Source: Chloroflexota bacterium (GTDB lineage Bacteria > Chloroflexota > Limnocylindria > P2-11E). From it: 24,483 nucleotides of DNA. Each line of letters opens with the position of its first letter. The stretch's first letter is position 1. This document shows, piece after piece, positions 7,253 to 13,938 of this stretch. The position numbers were made by a program, and so were the translations under genes. The stretch is from contig VBEU01000165.1 in the NCBI GenBank assembly GCA_005883775.1, forward strand, positions 1 through 24,483. The letters run 5' to 3'. The notes under the pieces were generated by a model. That model did not search any database, was not told the origin of the DNA, and worked only from the letters and a program-made list of their open reading frames with translations.

Positions 7253-7666
7253 TCACGCGGCCGCGCCTCGCTTTCGCGGTACCGCCTCACGCACGTACGT
7301 GGTGATCTCTTCCAGCGACGCCCCCGGAGGAAAGACGCGCTCGACGCCCACTTTCGAGAGTGCGGGCCAGTCCGCTTCCGGGATGATGCCGCCGCCGAAG
7401 AGAAGGACGTCGTCGAGGCCCTTCTCCTTCATCAGCTCGCTGACGCGCGGGAAGATGTAGTTGTGCGCGCCCGAGAGCAGCGAGAGGCCGATGGCGTCGG
7501 CGTCCTCTTGCAGCGCTGTCTCGACGACCTGTTCCGGTGTCTGATGCACACCGGTGTAAATGACTTCCATCCCGGCATCGCGCAGCGCCCGTGCCACGAC
7601 TTTCGCGCCGCGATCGTGCCCGTCGAGACCGGCCTTCGCGACGACGACGCGGATGGGCCTTTTCAT
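7253..7666 (-). CDS. icmB: Adenosylcobalamin-binding small subunit of acyl-CoA mutase (IcmB-like)
   Basis: 137 residues, the length of IcmB and of free-standing MCM B12 domains. It has the base-off/His-on signature Asp15-x-His17-x-x-Gly20 (GLDGHDRG), the SLLSGAH loop at 62-68 and the glycine-rich LFGGGIIP motif; His17 would be the lower cobalt ligand. It forms the holoenzyme with the separate large subunit encoded two genes upstream and is served by MeaB. The split of catalytic and B12 domains is as in archaeal MCM and Streptomyces IcmA/IcmB. The start overlaps the stop of the four-DinB gene (ATGA). Calling it icmB rather than mcmA2 rests on the specificity residues of the large subunit, not on this chain. 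Confidence 0.85.
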   Translation of the reverse strand: MKRPIRVVVAKAGLDGHDRGAKVVARALRDAGMEVIYTGVHQTPEQVVETALQEDADAIGLSLLSGAHNYIFPRVSELMKEKGLDDVLLFGGGIIPEADWPALSKVGVERVFPPGASLEEITTYVREAVPRKRGAAA

Positions 7667-9393
7667 AGCGGAATGCCGAGCTCCGCGAAGTGCTCCTCCC
7701 AGTGGAGATAGGTGTAGTACGGCATCGTGCTCGAGATCCGCTCGTCGACCTCGCCATCGCCGAGACCGCGAATGGTCTCAACCAGCCGCCGGTATGAGGT
7801 GTCGAGCTCGTCGAGCATCGCCTCAGGACCGACGAGGTCGTGTGTGCGCACGGAGACCTCGTTGAACGCCAGGATCGTCTCCTTGGTCCAGCCGGTCGAG
7901 AATTCCTTCGTCCGCATCTCGCGGACCGTCTGCTCCATCCATCCGACCGCGTGCGCGACGACATCTTTGTAGGTCCATCCGCTCGATGTCGTCTCCATGA
8001 GACCCGCGCGCCCGCGCTCGCGAATCGCTGCGCGGAACGGCTTCCAGATCTGCTCGATGCGCTCGACGAACTGGTCCGATGTCTGCGGAAGGACCGCTTC
8101 GATCTCGCCGAGGTGCTCAGAGAAGTGGCCGTAGGTCTCGCCGACGACGAGCCGCAACGCGAGGAAAGGCACGTCGCGATCGGACGGAAGCGCGCTCACC
8201 GCATCAACGACGCCTTTATAGGCTGCGTCCAGCCGCTGGATAACATCGCGCGCAGATCGCGTGAGCCCGCGCTGCGCCTCGCGACTATTCTCCCCGTCCA
8301 CGTCGGGACCCGGGGTACGCCGGCCCTGAAGACGGTTCGGGAGCTCCGGCGGGACCTGCTCAAGCCAATACGCGACATGACCCAGCATCCCCTTGTACGT
8401 CCAACCGGACGAGGTCGTCCCCGACAGCGCGGATAGGCCCAGACGATTCACCGCGCGGCGGAAAGGACGCCAGCCCTCGCGCATCTTCTCGAGGAGCTGG
8501 GCCGGGCGCTTCGGGACGCCCGCGATGACCTCGTCGAAATGCTCCGCGTAGTGCCCGTAGGTGTTCCCGGCGACGACGGCGATCACCCAGTCGTCGTTCC
8601 CGTGGATCAGCTCCGCCGTGAGCTTCTGGATCTCTTCGACGATCCGATCGTGCGCAGCGTCGAGCTCGCGGAGCACGTCGCGCGCGTCACGGCCGCGAGT
8701 CCGCTCGACCACCGCGGCGTTGAACTCATCCGTGTCGTCCACGCCTGGTTGGGGCGCGCCGCTCTCGCGGAGCTTCGCCAGCCGATCCGCGGTCCGTGCC
8801 TCCCACGCCGCGGCGTGCGCGGCGAGGTCCTTGTACGTCCAGCCAGTCGCGGTGCGCTCCTCGAGTCCGGACAACCCGATCGCGCCGATCGGCCCGCGGA
8901 AGTCGATCCAATTCGTCTGCACGAGACCGACAAGGTCATCGGCGCTTCGGACTGCCGCGCCGATGTCGCCGTAGTGATCGGGGTAATGCCCCGTCGTATT
9001 CCACTCGACGATCTCGAACGCCAGGCCGTCGGCATCCTGGGGAAGCGAGCCGACCGTCTCGAGAAGACGGTCGTGCGCCGCCGTCCACCTCGTGAGGAGC
9101 TCCTCGGTGGTCTTCCCTTGCGCCTCCTCCGCGGCGCGCGCGTTGAAGGCGTCCACGTCGTCGTACAGCTTTGGGTCTTCGCCACTTTCGAGTACGCCGG
9201 CGACGCGCTTCGGGACCGTCTCCTCCCACGCCGCAAGGTGTGCGATGTTCTCGTTGAGACTCCAGCCCGTGCTCAGCTCTTCCGTGAGTCGCTCCGGCGG
9301 CAGTGCCTCGATCGCGGATCGGAGCGCGCGATAGCTCTGGCCGATCTGGCGGAGCAGGTCGGGCTTAGAAATAACCGGGGTCGTGGTACTCAC
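7663..9393 (-). CDS. Protein of four tandem DinB/ClbS-like four-helix domains
   Basis: 576 residues made of four homologous units of about 140. Each starts near a GW(T/S)-x-K/N-x-x-x-(A/G)H-x-x-x-W motif (about 43-56, 184-197, 330-343, 472-485) and ends with a His-x-x-x-His helix (136/140, 281/285, 423/427, 564/568 for the two His). With the His of the first motif, every unit keeps the three-histidine metal site typical of the DinB superfamily, whose members include bacillithiol- and mycothiol-dependent transferases and isomerases and the ClbS/DfsB proteins. GTG at 9393 has a perfect AAGGAGGT 6 nt upstream, inside the 3' end of icmA; the TTG one codon earlier is too close to it. The gene overlaps icmA by 29 nt and icmB by 4 nt. 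Its function is unknown. Confidence 0.8.
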   Translation of the reverse strand: MSTTTPVISKPDLLRQIGQSYRALRSAIEALPPERLTEELSTGWSLNENIAHLAAWEETVPKRVAGVLESGEDPKLYDDVDAFNARAAEEAQGKTTEELLTRWTAAHDRLLETVGSLPQDADGLAFEIVEWNTTGHYPDHYGDIGAAVRSADDLVGLVQTNWIDFRGPIGAIGLSGLEERTATGWTYKDLAAHAAAWEARTADRLAKLRESGAPQPGVDDTDEFNAAVVERTRGRDARDVLRELDAAHDRIVEEIQKLTAELIHGNDDWVIAVVAGNTYGHYAEHFDEVIAGVPKRPAQLLEKMREGWRPFRRAVNRLGLSALSGTTSSGWTYKGMLGHVAYWLEQVPPELPNRLQGRRTPGPDVDGENSREAQRGLTRSARDVIQRLDAAYKGVVDAVSALPSDRDVPFLALRLVVGETYGHFSEHLGEIEAVLPQTSDQFVERIEQIWKPFRAAIRERGRAGLMETTSSGWTYKDVVAHAVGWMEQTVREMRTKEFSTGWTKETILAFNEVSVRTHDLVGPEAMLDELDTSYRRLVETIRGLGDGEVDERISSTMPYYTYLHWEEHFAELGIPL

Positions 9394-11032
9394 CAAAGAC
9401 CTCCTTCAGGACAAGTACCTGCTCGCCGACGCTTGCGTTTGCCCGCGCGCACTCGACAAATCGCGGCATGAGCTCGTCGCCGCGCTTGGCTGCGTTGCGG
9501 AGTGCGTCAATTGATTCATTCCACCGGCCCCGGTCGCGGGTCTTCCGCGTTTCCGCGAGCCGCGTGATCTGCTTCTGCTCGACCTGGGGGTCGATCGCGA
9601 GGGTCGGGATGGGTGCCTCCTCGCTCGTGGCGTATTTGTTGATCCCGACGACGATCTTCTCCCCCTCATCGACCTGCTGCTGGAAGTGGAACGACGCCTC
9701 CGTGATCTCGCGCTGGGGATAGCCGCGCTCGACCGCCTCGACCATGCCACCCATCTTCTCGATCTCGCCCAGGTACCGCTCGAAGCCGCGCTCCATGCGC
9801 TGCGTGAGCGACTCGACGTAGTACGAGCCCGCAAGTGGGTCGATCGTGTCGGCGACACCGGACTCGTGTGCGATGACCTGCTGGGTCCGCAGCGCGAGCG
9901 TGACCGCTTCCTCCGTCGGTAAGGCATAGGTCTCATCGAGCGAGTTCGTGTGGAGCGACTGCGTGCCGCCGAGAACCGCCGCGAGCGCCTGCAGCGTCAC
10001 GCGGACGACGTTGTTGTACGGCTGCTGCGCGGTGAGCGAAACGCCCGCGGTCTGCGCATGCGTCCGCATGAGAAGCGCGCGCTCGTTCCTCGGGTGGTAA
10101 CGGCGCTCGATCTCGCGCGCCCAGATGCGCCGCGCCGCGCGGAACTTCGCTATCTCCTCGAAGAAGTCGTTGTGGACGTCGAAGAAAAAGGAAAGGTGCG
10201 GCACGAAGTCGTTCACGTCGAGGCCGGCTGCGACGCCCCACTTCACGTACTCGAGCCCGTCGATGAGGGTGAACGCGAGCTCCTGCAAGGCCGTCGCGCC
10301 GGCTTCGCGGATGTGGTAGCCGGAGATCGAGATGGTGTTCCACCGGGGCACCTCGCGCGAGCCGTAGCGGAACGTGTCGACCACCAGGCCCATGGCGGGC
10401 TTCACCGGCACGATCCACTCGCGCTGCGCGATGTACTCCTTGAGCGCGTCGTTCTGGATCGTGCCCCCAAGGCGATCGAGGGGGATCCCCCGTTTCTCGG
10501 CCGCGGCGAGGTACATCGCCCAGACGATCGAGGCCGGTCCGTTGATGGTCATCGATGTCGTGACCCGGTCAAGTGGAATGCGGTCGAAGAGGATCTCCAT
10601 GTCGTGCAGCGTGTCGACGGCGACGCCCTCCCGCCCGACCTCGCCGCGCGAGAGCGGGTCATCGGAGTCGCGACCCATGAGCGTCGGCATGTCGAACGCG
10701 ACCGAGAGTCCGTCGACGCCGTGCTTCAGCAGGTAACGGAACCGCTCGTTGGTGTCTTCAGCGGACCCGAACCCCGCGAACTGACGCATCGTCCAGAGAC
10801 GTCCGCGGTACATCGAAGGCTGCACGCCGCGCGTGTACGGGAATTCGCCGGGGAAGCCGAGATCGCGGTCGGTGTCGAACCCTTCGAGATCGTCGGCCGT
10901 GTAGAGGGGTTCGATCAGCTCGTCCGAGAGCGTCGAGAACCTGTTCTTGCGCTCGGGGTGCTTCTTGACGGCTGGCCCGTACATCTCGTCGAGCCAGCGC
11001 TGTTTGCCGGTTTTCGTCTTTTCGATCGTCAT
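9365..11032 (-). CDS. icmA: B12-dependent acyl-CoA mutase large subunit with isobutyryl-CoA mutase residues
   Basis: A 555-residue catalytic TIM-barrel chain of the methylmalonyl-CoA mutase family without a B12 domain, as in IcmA (about 566). The family core is intact: MYRGRLWTMRQFAGFG at 74-89, GLSVAFDMPT near 108, STSMTIN-like TTSMTING near 158, ISISGYHIREAGAT with His240, and QTAGVSLTAQQPYNN near 327. In MCM the carboxylate-contacting residues are Tyr89 and Arg207, 118 apart; here the aligned residues are Phe85 (RQF) and Gln203 (IAQREW), also 118 apart, matching the Phe80/Gln198 pair of isobutyryl-CoA mutase. The predicted reaction is isobutyryl-CoA to n-butyryl-CoA, reversible. Gly215 stands where MCM has the Arg of PSMR, which is unusual. 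The ATG overlaps the upstream dehydrogenase stop (ATGA). Confidence 0.88.
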   Translation of the reverse strand: MTIEKTKTGKQRWLDEMYGPAVKKHPERKNRFSTLSDELIEPLYTADDLEGFDTDRDLGFPGEFPYTRGVQPSMYRGRLWTMRQFAGFGSAEDTNERFRYLLKHGVDGLSVAFDMPTLMGRDSDDPLSRGEVGREGVAVDTLHDMEILFDRIPLDRVTTSMTINGPASIVWAMYLAAAEKRGIPLDRLGGTIQNDALKEYIAQREWIVPVKPAMGLVVDTFRYGSREVPRWNTISISGYHIREAGATALQELAFTLIDGLEYVKWGVAAGLDVNDFVPHLSFFFDVHNDFFEEIAKFRAARRIWAREIERRYHPRNERALLMRTHAQTAGVSLTAQQPYNNVVRVTLQALAAVLGGTQSLHTNSLDETYALPTEEAVTLALRTQQVIAHESGVADTIDPLAGSYYVESLTQRMERGFERYLGEIEKMGGMVEAVERGYPQREITEASFHFQQQVDEGEKIVVGINKYATSEEAPIPTLAIDPQVEQKQITRLAETRKTRDRGRWNESIDALRNAAKRGDELMPRFVECARANASVGEQVLVLKEVFGEYHDPGYF

Positions 11033-12183
11033 GCGGCGAGCAGCGAGCGCGCGATCACGATGCGCTGTATCTCGCTCGTCCCTTCGTAGATCGTCGTGGC
11101 TCGTCCGTCGCGCGCGTAACGCTCGACCGCGTAGTCACGCATGTAGCCGTTGCCGCCGAGTATTTGCACAGCGGCGTGCGTGGCGCGCTGGGCCATCTCG
11201 CTCGCGTAGAGCTTGGCCATCGCTGCCTCGCGTGTGAATGGACGGCCGCGATCGCGAAGCCACGCCGCGCGGAGCGCGAGGAGGCGCGCCGCGGCGAGAT
11301 CGCTCTCCGCCTTCGCGATGCTGAACCGGAGTCCCTCGAAATCCGCGATCGGCCTGCCGAACTGCCTCCGCTCCTTCGCGTAAGCGCGGGCGATCTCGAG
11401 CGCGCGGCGTGCGATCCCGACGGACTGCGCCGCGATGCCGATGCGCCCGCCATCGAGTCCGGCCATCGCGATCGCGAAGCCTTTCCCCACCTCGCCCAGC
11501 ACTGCGTCGGCGCCGACGGCGGCGTTCTCCATGATGAGCGCGCTCGTGTCCGACGCGCGCAGGCCGAGCTTCTGCTCCGATGGTCCTACGGACACTCCCG
11601 GTCCGTCCAGCGGCAGCACGAACGCAGTGATGCCCGCGCTCGTGCGCTTCGGGTCGAACTCGCCGGCGCGCGCGAGCACGATCGCGAACGGGGCGTAGCG
11701 CGCGTTCGTGATGAACTGCTTTCGCCCGTCGATGCGCCAGCCGTTCCCGTCCGGCCGCGCCGTCGTCCGCAACGATGCGGCGTCGCTCCCCGACGTCGGC
11801 TCGGTGAGGGCAAACGCCCCGAGCCCCGTACCGTCCATGAGCTTCGGCAGCCAGCGCTTGCGCTGCTCGTCGGTCGCGCTTCGAACGATGGAGCCCGCGA
11901 CGATGCCGCTGTTGACGGCGACGCCGACCGCGAGCGAGGGCCATGCGGCGGAGAGCTCCTCGAGGACAAGAGCAAACGCGACCGCCGACGCCCCGAGGCC
12001 ACCGTCGGTTTCCGGGATCGTCATCCCCAGCACGCCTAGGTGTCCGAGCTCGGCGATGACGTCGCGCGGGAGCGCTCCCTCCTTCTCCGCGGCAGGGATC
12101 CGCTCGGCGACACCCTTCCTCGATGCCCAATCCGCCACCGCGCCGGCGAGCTCGCGCTCGGTGGCCCCGACGAACGGTCTCAC
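11029..12183 (-). CDS. Acyl-CoA dehydrogenase 2
   Basis: 384 residues, complete acyl-CoA dehydrogenase: ALTEPTSGSDAASL near the middle of the N-terminal half, KQFITNARYAPFAIVLA, LGLRASDTSAL, YAKERRQFGRPIADFEG, ILGGNGYMRDYAVERYARD and IYEGTSEIQR with catalytic Glu367. It would desaturate an acyl-CoA and reduce the EtfAB encoded just upstream. The frame is open far beyond the true start, to 12423, but that part overlaps etfA and is arginine-rich shadow sequence. GTG at 12183 overlaps the etfA stop (GTGA) and begins RPFVGATERELAGAV, a normal N-terminus. Only about a third to a half of its sequence looks alike to the other two dehydrogenases by eye, so the three probably differ in substrate. Confidence 0.92.
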   Translation of the reverse strand: MRPFVGATERELAGAVADWASRKGVAERIPAAEKEGALPRDVIAELGHLGVLGMTIPETDGGLGASAVAFALVLEELSAAWPSLAVGVAVNSGIVAGSIVRSATDEQRKRWLPKLMDGTGLGAFALTEPTSGSDAASLRTTARPDGNGWRIDGRKQFITNARYAPFAIVLARAGEFDPKRTSAGITAFVLPLDGPGVSVGPSEQKLGLRASDTSALIMENAAVGADAVLGEVGKGFAIAMAGLDGGRIGIAAQSVGIARRALEIARAYAKERRQFGRPIADFEGLRFSIAKAESDLAAARLLALRAAWLRDRGRPFTREAAMAKLYASEMAQRATHAAVQILGGNGYMRDYAVERYARDGRATTIYEGTSEIQRIVIARSLLAA

Positions 12184-13058
12184 GCTCGCGCTTTCTTGAC
12201 CGCTTCGGTGAATGCCGGCACGAACTCGAACACGTCGGCAACGATCCCGTAGTCGGCGATCTTGAAGATGTCGGCGTCGGGATCCTTGTTGACCGCGACG
12301 ATCACCTTGCTCGAGGTCATCCCGGCGAGATGCTGGATCGCGCCGGAAATACCGAGCGCAACGTAGAGATCCGGCGTGACCGTTTTTCCGGTCTGCCCGA
12401 CCTGCTCCTCGTTGGGCCGCCACCCGGCGTCGGTGACGGCGCGCGATGCGCCGACGGCCCCGCCGAGCGCGTCGGCGAGCTCCTCGACGAGATGCCAGTT
12501 CTCGGGACCCTTGAGGCCGCGGCCGCCAGACACCACGACGCGGGCCTCGGAGAGCGAGACGCGCTTGGTTCCGGTCGCGGTCGCCGCGAGCTTCACGAAG
12601 GTGAGCTTCTCGGCCGATCCGTCGGCCTCGATCTTTTCGACCTGGGGCGCCTCGGCGGCCCCCTTGAGCGGAATCGCGCCGGGTCGCACCGAGACCACCG
12701 CCGGGAGATCGAGCCGCACCTTCGCGCGCACTTTGCCTGCGTACATGGGCTTATCCAATTCGAGCGCGTTCCCGGCCACGCGGAGACCGGTCACGTCGGC
12801 GGCATAGGCGCGACCGAGCCGCGCAGCGAGGCGCGCACCGAGATCGCGCCCATTCAGCGTGGCTCCTAGAAGGACTAGGTCCGGTTTCTCCGACTCGACC
12901 TTCTTCGCGAGCGCCGACACGAACGGGAGCGGCGAGTAGCGCTCGCCGGCGATCTCGACGAGCGCCGTGTCCCCGAGCTCGCGCGCTTTCGCAGCGAGCT
13001 CGAGCGTGACTCGGCGTAGCTCGCTGCCTTTGCGCTCCGCGACGACGAGCGTCTTCAC
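12180..13058 (-). CDS. etfA: Electron transfer flavoprotein alpha subunit
   Basis: 292 residues. The C-terminal FAD domain is unmistakable: VVSGGRGLKGPENW from 175, GASRAVTDAGW at 203-213, QVGQTGKTVTPDLYVALGIS from 219, GAIQHLAGM at 239-247, and IVAVNKDPDADIF at 253-265. EtfAB accepts electrons from acyl-CoA dehydrogenases and passes them to a membrane quinone reductase. The frame is open upstream to 13331, but GTG at 13058 overlaps the etfB stop (GTGA) and gives the expected first strand MKTLVVAE. The neighbours supply both ends of its pathway: three dehydrogenases as donors and EtfD as acceptor. Confidence 0.95.
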   Translation of the reverse strand: MKTLVVAERKGSELRRVTLELAAKARELGDTALVEIAGERYSPLPFVSALAKKVESEKPDLVLLGATLNGRDLGARLAARLGRAYAADVTGLRVAGNALELDKPMYAGKVRAKVRLDLPAVVSVRPGAIPLKGAAEAPQVEKIEADGSAEKLTFVKLAATATGTKRVSLSEARVVVSGGRGLKGPENWHLVEELADALGGAVGASRAVTDAGWRPNEEQVGQTGKTVTPDLYVALGISGAIQHLAGMTSSKVIVAVNKDPDADIFKIADYGIVADVFEFVPAFTEAVKKARA

Positions 13059-13822
13059 AGGACCTTCGCCTCGTCGCGCAGCGCCGTCGCGAGCTGCTCG
13101 GCGATCTGCTTGGCGTCGCCGTCCTTGAGGATCTTGCCTCCGCCGCGCACCGGCGGCGGCTCCATCGAAAGGATCGTCCAGGTCGGACCGGAGGCGTCGA
13201 TGCCGAGGGCGCTCAAGGCCTTCTCGGGTATCTCCTTCTTCTTCGCCTTCATGATCCCGGGGAGCGACGGGTAGCGCGGCTCCTTTTCGCTTTTGTGCAC
13301 CGTCGCCAGGGCGGGGAGCGGCGCCTTCCAAACCTCGTGACCGCCTTCGACCTCACGCCAGAGCTCGACACCGCCCTCGACGGGGACGACCTTCGTGATC
13401 GTGGCGACGTGCGCCCACCCGAGCAGCTCGGCAAGGGCCGGCCCGACGAAGCCCTGGTCGTCGTCGGATGCCTGTTTGCCGCAGAGCACGAGGTCGGGCT
13501 TGGTCTCGTCCACCACCTTCGCGAGCGCGCGCGCGACCGCGAGCGGCGCGGCGGTATCGGCCGTGATGAGCGAGGCCTCGTCGCAGCCCATCGCGAGGGC
13601 CTGACGCAGCGCGTCGCGCGAACGAGCCGCGCCGACGGTCACGACGGCGACGACCGTCGTCGGGTCGGCGTCCTTACGCTCCAGCGCCATCTCGATCGCG
13701 TACTCGTCGTACGGCGAGATCGACCAGCTAATGCCCTCGGTGACGATCGACGTTCCGTCCGGCGCGACCTTCACGCGCACGGTCGAGTCGGGCACCTGCT
13801 TCAGCGGGATGAGGATCTTCAC
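13055..13822 (-). CDS. etfB: Electron transfer flavoprotein beta subunit
   Basis: 255 residues, normal for EtfB. It begins MKILIPLKQVPDSTVRVKV, has ISPYDEYAIEMALE near 35-48, LVLCGKQASDDDQGFVGPALAELLG near 111-135 (AMP-binding/contact region), and LPALATVHKSEKEPRYPSLPGIMKAKKKEI near 168-197, which corresponds to the recognition loop that docks on dehydrogenases. The C-terminus carries a GGGKILK stretch. It pairs with EtfA, encoded immediately downstream. The GTG start overlaps the stop of a 39-codon membrane-peptide gene by GTGA, so it depends on translation of that small frame. Confidence 0.95.
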   Translation of the reverse strand: MKILIPLKQVPDSTVRVKVAPDGTSIVTEGISWSISPYDEYAIEMALERKDADPTTVVAVVTVGAARSRDALRQALAMGCDEASLITADTAAPLAVARALAKVVDETKPDLVLCGKQASDDDQGFVGPALAELLGWAHVATITKVVPVEGGVELWREVEGGHEVWKAPLPALATVHKSEKEPRYPSLPGIMKAKKKEIPEKALSALGIDASGPTWTILSMEPPPVRGGGKILKDGDAKQIAEQLATALRDEAKVL

Positions 13823-13938
13823 GTTTCTTGCTGATCCCCCGAGTACCAGAGCGCGAACGCGACCGCGCCGAACGCAACGGCGAGCATCACGAACGCGAAC
13901 ACGATCGCGAAGATGGTCGTGCCATCGGTGAAGTCCAT
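13819..13938 (-). CDS. 39-residue single-pass membrane peptide between etfD and etfB
   Basis: A small frame starting MDFTDGTTIFAIVF, with one long hydrophobic helix (about residues 8-32, rich in Ala, Val, Phe) and a short polar tail ending GDQQET. Its ATG shares a base with the etfD stop (TGATG) and its stop overlaps the etfB start (GTGA), so it is fitted exactly into the operon, which argues that it is translated. It resembles no family I can name. The position suggests a small subunit or assembly peptide of the EtfD membrane complex; the reading frame and helix are seen, the role is inferred. Confidence 0.7.
   Translation of the reverse strand: MDFTDGTTIFAIVFAFVMLAVAFGAVAFALWYSGDQQET

Noticed and set aside
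7158..7256. GTG at 7256 as start of the 126-residue unknown protein
   Set aside because: It forms a GTGA overlap with icmB, but the extra 33 residues look disordered and antisense-like, and the ATG at 7157 has a far better ribosome-binding site. The alternative is not excluded.
10388..10390. Gly215 as the counterpart of MCM Arg207
   Set aside because: I first placed the specificity Arg in the PSMR-like segment, but counting to the conserved SGYH histidine puts MCM Arg207 twelve residues earlier, at Gln203 here. Gly215 remains odd but is not the known specificity site.
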